In this document: in pieces, positions 34,242 to 42,944 of the stretch
How the letters are laid out: every line of letters begins with the position of its first letter
How positions within the stretch are numbered: the stretch's first letter is position 1
Assembly: GCF_003473295.1 (NCBI RefSeq)
Contig: NZ_QRMP01000001.1
Span: 1 to 64,000 of the forward strand
Length of the DNA stretch: 64,000 bases
Direction: 5' to 3'
Source of the DNA: Parabacteroides sp. AM08-6
GTDB lineage: Bacteria > Bacteroidota > Bacteroidia > Bacteroidales > Tannerellaceae
The notes under the pieces: generated by a model
Seen by the model: the letters and a program-made list of their open reading frames with translations, nothing else
What the model was told of the DNA's origin: nothing
Databases searched by the model: none
Translations under genes and position numbers: made by a program

Positions 34242-35543
34242 ATGATTTGGAATGAAACAATTGAATGTATGGACCGCGAGGAAATGCGGAAACTACAAAG
34301 TATTCGCTTAAAGCGAGTTGTTGAACACGTTTACCATAATTCTCCATTTTATCGTAAGAAAATGCAGGAAATGGGAATTATACCGGACGACATTCAATCG
34401 ATTGACGATATTGTTAAGCTCCCGTTTACCGTTAAACAGGACTTACGAGATAATTATCCCTTCGGACTGATGGCCGTGCCTATGTCTGAAATTGTACGTT
34501 TGCATGCCTCTTCGGGTACGACAGGAAAGCCGATTGTGGTAGGATATACCCGGAAAGACTTGTCCATTTGGTCGGAAGTCGTGGCACGATGCCTGACAGC
34601 TTACGGTTTGACTAAGAATGATTCCGTACAGGTTTCCTATGGATACGGCCTGTTCACCGGAGGTTTGGGTGCACATGGAGGTGTGGAAAATATCGGAGGA
34701 ACCGTTATCCCGATGAGCAGTGGAAATACGCAGAAACAAATACAATTGATGCATGATTTCGGAGCGAAAGGTTTGGCTTGTACGCCTTCGTATGCGCTGT
34801 ATCTGGCCGAAACAATTCATTCATCGGGTATTCCTTTGGAAGAATTCCAATTGCGTGTCGGAGCCTTCGGAGCCGAACCTTGGACGGAAAATATGCGGAA
34901 GGAACTGGAAGCAAAGCTTAATATCAAAGCTTATGATATTTATGGTTTGACGGAGATATGCGGTCCCGGAGTAGGTGGAGAATGCGAATGCCAGAATGGT
35001 ACGCATCTTTGGGAAGACCACTTCTTTCCGGAAATTGTAGATCCGGTAACTTTACAGCCGGTAGAACCTGGACAGGAAGGAGAATTGGTATTTACTACGC
35101 TGACAAAAGAAGGTATGCCGATGATTCGTTACCGTACGCGCGACTTGACGCATCTTGTCTATGAAAAATGTACCTGTGGCCGTACGGCCGTACGTATGGG
35201 ACGTATTCTCGGACGTAGTGACGATATGATGATTATCCGTGGCGTGAACGTGTTCCCGTCGCAGGTAGAATCTGTTATTCTGGAAATGCCGGAGTTCGAA
35301 CCGCATTACTTGATTGTAGTGGACCGTGTAAATAATACGGATACGTTCCAGATACAGGTGGAAGTTCGTCAGGAATATTATTCGGACGAGATAAACAAAA
35401 TGCTTGCACTGAAAAAGAAAATCGCAAACCGTATGCAGAGTGTTATCGGCTTGCAACCGGATATTAAGATTGTCGAACCGCGTAGTATCGAACGTAGTAT
35501 GGGAAAAGCCAAACATGTAATTGACAATCGTAAATTAGTATAA
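34242..35543 (+). CDS. paaK: Phenylacetate-CoA ligase
   Basis: This 433-residue adenylate-forming enzyme has the AMP-binding motif SSGTTGKPIVVGYT near residue 90, a YGLTEICGPGVGGEC motif near 230, and a C-terminal lid (RSDDMMIIRGVNVFPSQVE). It would activate phenylacetate or another aryl acid to the CoA thioester. The ACT-domain gene follows after 21 bp. This pair is common in Bacteroidetes and is often linked to indolepyruvate:ferredoxin oxidoreductase, which is not visible here. Confidence 0.9.
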   Translation: MIWNETIECMDREEMRKLQSIRLKRVVEHVYHNSPFYRKKMQEMGIIPDDIQSIDDIVKLPFTVKQDLRDNYPFGLMAVPMSEIVRLHASSGTTGKPIVVGYTRKDLSIWSEVVARCLTAYGLTKNDSVQVSYGYGLFTGGLGAHGGVENIGGTVIPMSSGNTQKQIQLMHDFGAKGLACTPSYALYLAETIHSSGIPLEEFQLRVGAFGAEPWTENMRKELEAKLNIKAYDIYGLTEICGPGVGGECECQNGTHLWEDHFFPEIVDPVTLQPVEPGQEGELVFTTLTKEGMPMIRYRTRDLTHLVYEKCTCGRTAVRMGRILGRSDDMMIIRGVNVFPSQVESVILEMPEFEPHYLIVVDRVNNTDTFQIQVEVRQEYYSDEINKMLALKKKIANRMQSVIGLQPDIKIVEPRSIERSMGKAKHVIDNRKLV

Positions 35544-35564
35544 ACCATTAAAGATTAGAATGCT

Positions 35565-35990
35565 ATGTTAATCAAACAATTATCAATCTTTCTTGAAAAT
35601 AAGAAAGGCCGTTTTACGGAAGTGGCAAAGATATTAGGTGAAGCCGGCGTGAATATGTCTGCTTTCACAGTTGCGGAAAACTCGGATTTCGGTATCTTGC
35701 GTTTGATTGTGTCGGATACAGATAAGGCTATCAAAGTGCTGCGTGATAAATTATATGCCGTAAGCATAGCCGATGTCGTTTGTTTGCATTGTCCCAACCA
35801 GCCGGGCGCGCTGGCTAAAGCAATGGATATCATAACTTCGGCCGGTATTTTTATAGAATATATGTATGCGTTTTCGCAAGGAGAAGCTGCAAATGTAATT
35901 ATCCGTCCGGATAATGTGGAAAAGTGTGCGGAGGTTCTAAAAGCCAATAAACTGGAGCTTATTGCTGCCAGCGACTTATATAAGTTGTAA
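35565..35990 (+). CDS. Tandem ACT-domain regulatory protein
   Basis: This 141-residue protein consists of two ACT domains (LIKQLSIFLENKKGRFTEVAKILGEAGVN at residues 2-30, and a second beginning at about 70 with VVCLHCPNQPGALAKAMDII). ACT domains bind amino acids. Its coupling to the CoA ligase suggests allosteric control of aromatic amino-acid/aryl-acid metabolism, which is inference. Confidence 0.88.
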   Translation: MLIKQLSIFLENKKGRFTEVAKILGEAGVNMSAFTVAENSDFGILRLIVSDTDKAIKVLRDKLYAVSIADVVCLHCPNQPGALAKAMDIITSAGIFIEYMYAFSQGEAANVIIRPDNVEKCAEVLKANKLELIAASDLYKL

Positions 35991-36056
35991 ATATTAACGT
36001 TAAGCGCTTCGTTTATTTGTTGGAAAACCGTAACTTTGCGCGCTAAAAGTATGTGA

Positions 36057-36866
36057 ATGAAAAAGGTTGTATTTTTATTGATGATGATTGGTGTCTTGTT
36101 GACTTCCTGCGGGGAGTATAATAAGATATTGAAAAGTACAGACTATGAATTGAAATATTCGTATGCGAAGAAATATTTTAATGCTAAGCAATATTCAAAG
36201 TCTGCCACTTTACTGGATGAATTGGTTCCTATTTTTAAAGGAACAGCTTTTGCCGAAGAATCATTGTATTTGCTGGCGCAAAGCTATTACGGCCAAAAAG
36301 ACTATCAGACTGCTTCGCAATATTTTAATACTTATTATACAACTTATCCGAAAGGTGAATATACCGAAATGGCACGTTTCTACTCCGGATATGGTTTGTA
36401 TTTGGATTCTCCGGATCCTCGGCTGGACCAAGCACAAACGTATGAGGCTATTAATCAATTGCAGCTTTATCTGGAATATTATCCGCAGAGTGAACGGTCC
36501 AAACAAGCCCAGGATATTATGTTCGAATTGCAGGAAAAACTTGCATATAAGGAATTACTGGCTGTCCGTTTGTACTTTAACCTCGGTACTTATATGGGTA
36601 ACAACTATTTGTCGTGTGTGATTACCGCGCAGAATGCTTTGAAGAATTATCCCTATTCCAAGTATCGTGAAGAGTTTATGTTTTATGTCATTCGCTCGAA
36701 GTTTGAATTGGCTGTTGTCAGTGTGGAAGAAAAGTTACAGGGCCGTTATCGTGATGTTGTGGATGAATATTACAATTATCTGAACGAGTATCCTGAAGGT
36801 AAGTATATAAAACAGGTGCAGAGGTTCTATGACTATGCCAATAAAAGAATAACAGATACGTATTAA
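36057..36866 (+). CDS. bamD: Outer-membrane assembly lipoprotein BamD
   Basis: This 269-residue lipoprotein has lipobox Cys18 (LLTSCGEY) and tandem TPR helices (AKQYSKSATLLDELVP, DYQTASQYFNTYYTTYPKGEY, and so on), the architecture of BamD/YfiO. It works in the BAM complex that inserts outer-membrane barrels. A -7 element TAACTTTG is at 36031-36038. rpoZ follows after 24 bp, the usual Bacteroidales order. Confidence 0.92.
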   Translation: MKKVVFLLMMIGVLLTSCGEYNKILKSTDYELKYSYAKKYFNAKQYSKSATLLDELVPIFKGTAFAEESLYLLAQSYYGQKDYQTASQYFNTYYTTYPKGEYTEMARFYSGYGLYLDSPDPRLDQAQTYEAINQLQLYLEYYPQSERSKQAQDIMFELQEKLAYKELLAVRLYFNLGTYMGNNYLSCVITAQNALKNYPYSKYREEFMFYVIRSKFELAVVSVEEKLQGRYRDVVDEYYNYLNEYPEGKYIKQVQRFYDYANKRITDTY

Positions 36867-36890
36867 CGAAATTAATCAATAAAAGTAAGT

Positions 36891-37223
36891 ATGGATTACA
36901 GAAAAACTAACGCTCCGTCGAATACTGTTACCCGCGACATGATGAAGCTGTCGGCTGATACGGGCAATGTGTACGAAACAGTTGCAATTATTGGTAAGCG
37001 TGCGAATCAGATTTCTGTTGAGATGAAACAGGATTTGGAAAAGAAGCTTCAAGAGTTTGCTTCTTTCAACGATAACTTGGAAGAGGTTTTCGAAAACAGA
37101 GAACAGATTGAGATTTCACGTTACTATGAGAAGCTCCCGAAACCAACTTTGATTGCTGCTCAGGAGTATGAAGAAGGGAAAGTCTATTATAAGAACCCTG
37201 CTAAAGAAAAAAATAATTTCTAA
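36891..37223 (+). CDS. rpoZ: RNA polymerase omega-like subunit
   Basis: This 110-residue protein has the omega/Rpb6 core GNVYETVAIIGKRANQIS near residues 24-41, followed by a charged C-terminal extension typical of Bacteroidetes. It helps assemble RNA polymerase by supporting the beta' subunit. It is co-transcribed with bamD and is followed by a terminator before the DUF4293 gene. Confidence 0.9.
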   Translation: MDYRKTNAPSNTVTRDMMKLSADTGNVYETVAIIGKRANQISVEMKQDLEKKLQEFASFNDNLEEVFENREQIEISRYYEKLPKPTLIAAQEYEEGKVYYKNPAKEKNNF

Positions 37224-37282
37224 TAATTGGAATTTTAGAGTTGAAAATTGAAAACTAAACGTTTTGGTTTTCTATCAGACAT

Positions 37283-37347
37283 AAAGAGCAATTGCATGGC
37301 AAGCAGTAATTTAAAAACCGGCTTGGTTTGGGCAATTGCTCTTTTTT
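37283..37347 (+). terminator. Intrinsic terminator after rpoZ
   Basis: A 13-bp stem (AAAGAGCAATTGC at 37283-37295, complement at 37332-37344) with a 36-nt loop is followed by a T run. The long loop can hold an extra short hairpin. Confidence 0.7.
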
Positions 37348-37388
37348 CAATTTCCGACTTTTGATTCTATACTTTCAATAATAAGTAT

Positions 37389-37847
37389 ATGTTACAAAGA
37401 ATACAAACTATTTATTTGTTGATAATCGTGGCATTGTCTGTCGCCATGTTGTTTTTGCCTCTTGCAGTGTTACAGATTGGCGAAGAGTTGTTATCATTCG
37501 ATGCTACCGGGCTGAGCACGATGGCTGTCCAGCCGGAACTTGTTTATCCCACTTGGGGACTGTTTGCTCTGACTGCCGTTATCGCTTTACTTGCACTTTT
37601 GACGATTTTCCTTTTCAAGAAAAGAATACTTCAGATTCGTCTGTGTGTGTTTAATGCCATTTTAATGTTGGGCTTTTATGGAATGTTTGTTTTTTTCGTT
37701 TGGACGATTAAAGGAGAGATGGATATTACTTTATCTGTAAAATTTGCACTCTCATTTCCTCTTATTAGTTTGATATTAGATTATCTGGCTATCCGGAATA
37801 TTGGAGCGGATGAAGCTTTAGTCCGTTCGTTGAACCGTTTGAGATAA
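37389..37847 (+). CDS. DUF4293 family membrane protein
   Basis: This 152-residue protein has four predicted membrane helices (about residues 8-28, 58-78, 86-106 and 116-136) and matches DUF4293, a Bacteroidetes family usually encoded next to rpoZ. The function is unknown. It converges on the PorT-like gene, with 25 bp between stops. Confidence 0.82.
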   Translation: MLQRIQTIYLLIIVALSVAMLFLPLAVLQIGEELLSFDATGLSTMAVQPELVYPTWGLFALTAVIALLALLTIFLFKKRILQIRLCVFNAILMLGFYGMFVFFVWTIKGEMDITLSVKFALSFPLISLILDYLAIRNIGADEALVRSLNRLR

Positions 37848-37872
37848 GGAGTAAGCAATAGGAGGCTATTTT

Positions 37873-38538
37873 TTATTTGAAGAGAGGCAACATATAAGTA
37901 ATTTTGGCAGATATCACTTGGTTGGATGATTTTGCAAAATAATCTTCATTACGGCTATTGAAAATATCTCCCAATGCGTAATAATAGCGCCCTTCCAGTA
38001 AAAAATAGCCGATACCTGTACGTAGTTCGATACCCGGTCCGCCGCACAATCCCCAATCGAATTTTTTCTCGACAGGTATTCCATGTTGTGTGTTCTCATT
38101 GTTGGGAGTAGCTCCGTTCAAGTTTTCATCCGTACTTTCGCTAAATGCATAGCCTATTTTGGGCCCTAAGTTGACAAATACTTTAAAACGTTTGCTGCCA
38201 AAATAAATATGGGTAAAAATGGGAAGTTCTATATAGTTAATCGTACGTGTATATTTATATTGCGGGTCGTCGAATTGTTCATCCCAACCTTGTTGAGTGA
38301 AATTTAGTTCTCCTTGTAATCCCAAATTCTTTTCAGTATTCCAACGAAGGGTCAGACCACCGTTATATCCGAGCTTCATTTTGGTATTGACCCGTGTCTG
38401 GGCAAAGCTCACGGTCGAAAAGTTCATGCCGAAAGAGGCTCCGAGAGCCAGTTCTTGTTTGAAAGTATTATTTTGTGCCTGGATGCCGGCAATAGCAATC
38501 AGGCAGATAATAGCTGTTATAAAAAGTTTCTTTATCAT
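37873..38538 (-). CDS. PorT-family outer-membrane beta-barrel protein
   Basis: This 221-residue protein has a signal peptide (IAGIQAQNN) and a small barrel of amphipathic strands (GASFGMNFSTVSFAQ, GYNGGLTLRWNTEKNLGLQGELNFTQ), ending in a YMLPLFK-type strand. It fits the Outer membrane beta-barrel/PorT family. Its start overlaps the stop of the upstream LysM gene by 4 bp, so the two are coupled and may work together. The function is unknown. Confidence 0.8.
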   Translation of the reverse strand: MIKKLFITAIICLIAIAGIQAQNNTFKQELALGASFGMNFSTVSFAQTRVNTKMKLGYNGGLTLRWNTEKNLGLQGELNFTQQGWDEQFDDPQYKYTRTINYIELPIFTHIYFGSKRFKVFVNLGPKIGYAFSESTDENLNGATPNNENTQHGIPVEKKFDWGLCGGPGIELRTGIGYFLLEGRYYYALGDIFNSRNEDYFAKSSNQVISAKITYMLPLFK

Positions 38539-40349
38539 CTTACTTCGCTTCGGGTTACGTTATAGTCGCTCTGATAATGAACAATAAAGATATTCGTGTT
38601 TATAAAACCTCCCCAGTTGTTGACCCGTTGGAAATCAAAACCAGTTTGGATACTTTTGTAATGAATTTTATCCAGATTGTTTTCAAAGTTTGAGCCGTAT
38701 TTCTGCATGGCACCGAGGAAAAACATTCCGGTATCAAAACCGAGTATACCATATTTCGGGTATATGTTAATCAGATTTTTGCTGTACCAAGTTTTATACT
38801 TGGTGTAAAAGTCGGATACTTCTTTCGAAAGATTGTCCGCATAGAAGTTGCTATAAATATAAGTGTTTAATGCATAAAAGTCATCGAGGCATTCACGCGT
38901 GTAAGTTTGCCATTCCGGATAGCCGAACATTGTCAGTGTATATTCCGGTTTTGTTTCAGTCAACATCCGTAGCGGTGATTTGATTTTGTTGAGTGCCTCC
39001 AGTGAACTGGAAGTCGGGACAATGACGTTCCGCTTGTCTGTTTTCAGCATTGCTTCTATGTCGGTCGGGAAAGTCTCGCCTTCATAACTCATTTCTGTAA
39101 ATGAAATATTACGTTGTTTCATTTCGGCCTTAAAAGCTTTGATGAAATCTGTTTTTTCTTTATCATCTTTGATATTCAGCAAAATGATATTATCATTGGC
39201 GAATAAGTCGCATCCGGCCTGTGAAGCTTTTGCATACAGATAGGAGTGAGGCGTATTTACCTGATAAACATACGCATTTGAGAGCACATCATCATTTTTC
39301 GATGTAAAAGGTATGATGTATTTGATATTATTTTTTTGTGCGAAATCAGCAACTGGTCCAATCTGGTCGTTTTGTACGGCTCCAATAATCAGGTTTGCTT
39401 CTTTCAGAGCATCTTCCTTCAGAATTTCTTTTACTTTTTTTGTACCGTTTCCGGTATCGTATACAGATAGGTCGATGGAACATCCCTGATTACGCAAACT
39501 GTCTATCGCCAACAAAAATCCTTCGTAATATTCGATAAAACGAGCCGTTTCCGGTGATAGTTGGGATTCGTTTGTCATGAAAGGCAGCAATATGACTACT
39601 TTAATCATATTTACCTGTTCGATGTTTTTGGGTGCGGAGAGTAATGCGTTTACGTCTCTTTCGTTTGACTGGTGAATCACCGGTTCGGTTGTAACGCTTT
39701 CTTCCGTTTTTACAGGAACCTTAATTACCATACCGGCTTTCACACCTTCCTTCAGTTGTGGATTCCGCTTGATGAGCTCATAGCTGGAAATATTAAACTT
39801 CCGGCAGATACGATACATCGTTTCCTTTTTTGCGATAGTATATTCAATTTCTTTCTCTTTTGTGACTGTTTGAATTTCCGTAGCCGGGAGTTCTTCAATA
39901 TGAGTTGTCGGGATACGAATGATTTTACCGATGTTGAATGTCGATGTGGACAAACCCGGATTAGCTTTTATTATGGCAGTACCCGGAACATTATATTTTA
40001 TGGACAATGAATACAGTGTCTCTTTCGGTTGAATAGTATGGAAAAGATAATTTTCATTGTTTTTTCCGGTTGTTACTTTGGTCGCTTGATTTCGTTGCGG
40101 GATTTTAAGTGTTTCTCCGGCTTTGATGGATTCTTTACTACCCGGATTTAAGCGATAAATATCGTCAACGCTGACTCCGTACATAGTGGCAATCGCGTAA
40201 ACGGTCTGTCCCCGTTCGATTGTATGATAAAATATATTATTGTCTTGTCCGTTACTAATAATAACCCGCGACTGATTATTTTGTGCATAAACAGACGTAC
40301 AGGCTAAGCTTAGGAAGAACATTAATATGTATGTGCTAATCTTATTCAT
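38535..40349 (-). CDS. Secreted protein with three LysM domains and a periplasmic ligand-binding domain
   Basis: The start at 40349 (MNKISTYIL) gives 604 residues with a signal peptide ending SVYAQN. It has three LysM repeats (FYHTIERGQTVYAIATMYGV, LFHTIQPKETLYSLSIKYNV, EYTIAKKETMYRICRKFNI), which bind peptidoglycan. From about residue 240 a type-1 periplasmic-binding, amino-acid-receptor-like fold follows (VVILLPFMTNESQ to the end). The combination suggests a cell-wall-anchored sensor or scaffold in the periplasm. It is coupled to the PorT-like gene. The 36 codons upstream of the chosen start cross the promoter (TATCTTTG at 40382-40375 on the minus strand) and were rejected. Confidence 0.85.
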   Translation of the reverse strand: MNKISTYILMFFLSLACTSVYAQNNQSRVIISNGQDNNIFYHTIERGQTVYAIATMYGVSVDDIYRLNPGSKESIKAGETLKIPQRNQATKVTTGKNNENYLFHTIQPKETLYSLSIKYNVPGTAIIKANPGLSTSTFNIGKIIRIPTTHIEELPATEIQTVTKEKEIEYTIAKKETMYRICRKFNISSYELIKRNPQLKEGVKAGMVIKVPVKTEESVTTEPVIHQSNERDVNALLSAPKNIEQVNMIKVVILLPFMTNESQLSPETARFIEYYEGFLLAIDSLRNQGCSIDLSVYDTGNGTKKVKEILKEDALKEANLIIGAVQNDQIGPVADFAQKNNIKYIIPFTSKNDDVLSNAYVYQVNTPHSYLYAKASQAGCDLFANDNIILLNIKDDKEKTDFIKAFKAEMKQRNISFTEMSYEGETFPTDIEAMLKTDKRNVIVPTSSSLEALNKIKSPLRMLTETKPEYTLTMFGYPEWQTYTRECLDDFYALNTYIYSNFYADNLSKEVSDFYTKYKTWYSKNLINIYPKYGILGFDTGMFFLGAMQKYGSNFENNLDKIHYKSIQTGFDFQRVNNWGGFINTNIFIVHYQSDYNVTRSEVR

Positions 40350-40626
40350 TTGCTGATTTGGATTATTTTCCGGACAAAGATAGAAATAAAAACTGAAAGT
40401 ATATCTAGTATAAAATAACAAGGGTGACAGGATGTTCATGATTTGAGTGTTTTGCAATCGAATTGATATGTTAAAAAGGGTTACATGTGCGGGTAATTAT
40501 TTTTACCTGCCATATTAATCCTGATTTGCCGCTATACTAGTGTCATTTTGATATTCGACTCTTTTTCTTTGTGGCAGGAATAGTGTATATAAGTATAAAG
40601 TATTAATTTTGTAAACTAATTGGTTC

Positions 40627-41973
40627 ATGTATATGCGAAGGAAAAATGTAAGAAGATTGGGTGGGGTACTCTGTTTCCTATTTGTGATGATGACAATCCA
40701 TGCACAATATACGGTGTCGGGAGGGCAGGGAACGCCTTTGCTGGCAATAACGGAAAAACCTTTGCAGGTCTATCTGGTGAACGGTATGGAAAATGTTTCA
40801 ATAAGTTACACTTCTACCTCTTCTTCCCATCAATGGTACCGATATAAGACGAAAGCGCTGGAACGTGAACCGGTCACTTGTGAACAGAACGGTACAACAT
40901 CTGTTATACGTAATATAGAGGATGGCTATGGTTATTATGTGGAGGAGCCCGGAATGAATGGTTGGTATGTCTGGATTATCGATTATAGTAAATATATATT
41001 TAATCCGCAGAGCCTGACCGTGAAATACGGAGATTGTTCCAGTGTCCGTCTGACAGTTTCACCGGCAGTAGCAAGTATGTCATATCATTTGCCGGCCAAT
41101 GGATTAACAAGAAATCTGACACGTCAGTTCGATGTCTCTTATCAGACCTTGAAATGGATGGAAGACAGTAAGCAGTTTGTACCCGAGACGAAACAGATGA
41201 CCATAGAGGGTGCAACGGCTGATAATTTACTTATCCAGGATAAAGGCAGTGAAAGAAATGTTCCTCTTTGTGATACGGAATTCACTTTGACCGGTGACCA
41301 GTTTGCCCGGCATTTTGGTTTGGAAAAGAGTATTACGAGCGATATTTATACGGCGGTCGCTATCGATGTGCATGCGGATACGACGTTAATTGCCGATCAA
41401 GTAGCAGAAGATGGGCGTATGTCTGCACCGGTGGAAGTTCATTTTGCTGCGTATGCCAACGAACCTGTGGCTTCTATGTTTATCTGGAAAATATATCGCT
41501 CTGCCGATGAAAACGGTCCGGAAAATCCTTTAGTGCGTTTCCCTGGTGAGGAGGTAGATTATACATTTAGAGAGTTTGGAAAATTCACCGTGGAGTTGGA
41601 GGTGAGCGACCGGTCCGGTGTATGTACAGACAATTCGGTCTCATATGAATTAGATATAATGGAATCAGGTTTAGAGGTTCCGAATGCATTTTCTCCCGGG
41701 ACTACTCCCGGTATTAATGATGAATTTCGGGTGTCCTATAAGTCCATTGTAAATTATAAGTGTTGGATATTCAATCGTTGGGGCGTGGAAATGTATCATT
41801 CTACTAATCCGGCAGAAGGATGGGACGGAAAAAAAGGGGGGAAATATGTACCACCGGGCGTTTATTTCTATATTATAGAAGCAAAAGGGTCTGATGGTTA
41901 TAAACACAATAAAAAAGGTTCAATTAATATTCTTAGACCGAAAACAATAGACGATGAAATTATCGAAAAATAG
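40627..41973 (+). CDS. Surface protein with gliding-motility-type (CHU_C, T9SS type B) C-terminal domain
   Basis: This 448-residue protein has a signal peptide (VMMTIHAQYT), a central region of beta-rich domains including a PKD-like segment (about 300-345), and a C-terminal domain of about 90 residues. The C-terminal domain carries the CHU_C marks VPNAFSPG, INDEFRV, IFNRWGVEMYHS, GWDGK and PPGVYFYIIEAKG. In Bacteroidetes this is the type-B sorting signal for the type IX secretion system. Its end overlaps the MltD gene by 20 bp. A TAATTTTG -7 element is at 40604-40611. Confidence 0.85.
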   Translation: MYMRRKNVRRLGGVLCFLFVMMTIHAQYTVSGGQGTPLLAITEKPLQVYLVNGMENVSISYTSTSSSHQWYRYKTKALEREPVTCEQNGTTSVIRNIEDGYGYYVEEPGMNGWYVWIIDYSKYIFNPQSLTVKYGDCSSVRLTVSPAVASMSYHLPANGLTRNLTRQFDVSYQTLKWMEDSKQFVPETKQMTIEGATADNLLIQDKGSERNVPLCDTEFTLTGDQFARHFGLEKSITSDIYTAVAIDVHADTTLIADQVAEDGRMSAPVEVHFAAYANEPVASMFIWKIYRSADENGPENPLVRFPGEEVDYTFREFGKFTVELEVSDRSGVCTDNSVSYELDIMESGLEVPNAFSPGTTPGINDEFRVSYKSIVNYKCWIFNRWGVEMYHSTNPAEGWDGKKGGKYVPPGVYFYIIEAKGSDGYKHNKKGSINILRPKTIDDEIIEK

Positions 41974-42925
41974 TATAATAGGTTTTTTAGCAGGTAGTGC
42001 TATATGCCTGACAGCTTGCCTTTCTATCGGCTCGGCCGATTCTGAAAAAGTGAAAGAAGAACGTCCTCTTATTCCTTCGGTGACGATGTCGCCGGATGTT
42101 CCTTCATCCGTATTTTTTTGTGGAAAGGAAATGGATATTACCCGGTATAACATGCATGAAGGTTTAGATAGGGAATTGAGTAGTTTTACCTATTATCATT
42201 CGACCACTATGCTGCTGCTGAAGCGTGCCAACCGTTATTTTCCTGTAATAGAACCAATATTGAAGGAAAACGGTATCCCCGACGATTTTAAATATTTGGC
42301 GGTTATCGAAAGTAATCTGGACCCGCGCATCGTTTCGCCGGCACGTGCTGTAGGAACTTGGCAAATGTTGGAAGGTACGGCGAAGCAATATGGACTGACG
42401 GTAACATCGACTGTCGATGAGCGTTGTAATGTGGCAAAAGCAACCAGTGCTGCTTGCCGTTATCTTAAAGACGCCTATAATAAATATGGTGATTGGGCAA
42501 CGGTTGCTGCTTCTTATAATGCCGGTATGGGACGTATCTCTGGTGAGCTTTCCAAGCAGGACAGTGACAATGCGCTCGATTTATGGCTGGTGGAGGAAAC
42601 ATCCCGCTATGTATATCGAATCTTAGCAATCAAGCAAATTTTTGAAGCTCCGTACAAATATGGTTTTGTTCTCCGGGCCAGTGATTTGTATAAACCGATA
42701 GATTGTGAAGAGGTGACCATTTCTTCCGATATTCAAAATCTGTCGGATTTTGCAAAGAAAAACGGCGTGACTTATGCCGATTTAAGGCGTTTCAATCCTT
42801 GGTTGCGCGACCGTCAGTTGCTGACCGGTGGAAAAACATATAAGCTTCAGATACCAAAAGAAAATGATATGTATTATAAGATTCCCAATACGTATGTTCA
42901 CAATCCGGATTGGGTGGTAAAATAA
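41954..42925 (+). CDS. mltD: Membrane-bound lytic murein transglycosylase D
   Basis: This 323-residue lipoprotein (lipobox Cys22, ICLTACLS) contains an SLT-type lysozyme-like domain with catalytic Glu119 in AVIESNLDPRIVS, and conserved WQML, SYNAGMGRI and RYVYRILAIK segments. A LysM-like tail (YADLRRFNPWL to YKLQIP) follows. It cleaves peptidoglycan glycan strands to 1,6-anhydro ends. The start inside the upstream gene suggests coupled translation; uvrA follows after 19 bp. Confidence 0.9.
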   Translation: MKLSKNSIIGFLAGSAICLTACLSIGSADSEKVKEERPLIPSVTMSPDVPSSVFFCGKEMDITRYNMHEGLDRELSSFTYYHSTTMLLLKRANRYFPVIEPILKENGIPDDFKYLAVIESNLDPRIVSPARAVGTWQMLEGTAKQYGLTVTSTVDERCNVAKATSAACRYLKDAYNKYGDWATVAASYNAGMGRISGELSKQDSDNALDLWLVEETSRYVYRILAIKQIFEAPYKYGFVLRASDLYKPIDCEEVTISSDIQNLSDFAKKNGVTYADLRRFNPWLRDRQLLTGGKTYKLQIPKENDMYYKIPNTYVHNPDWVVK

Positions 42926-42944
42926 GTTTTCGTACAAAAATAAA

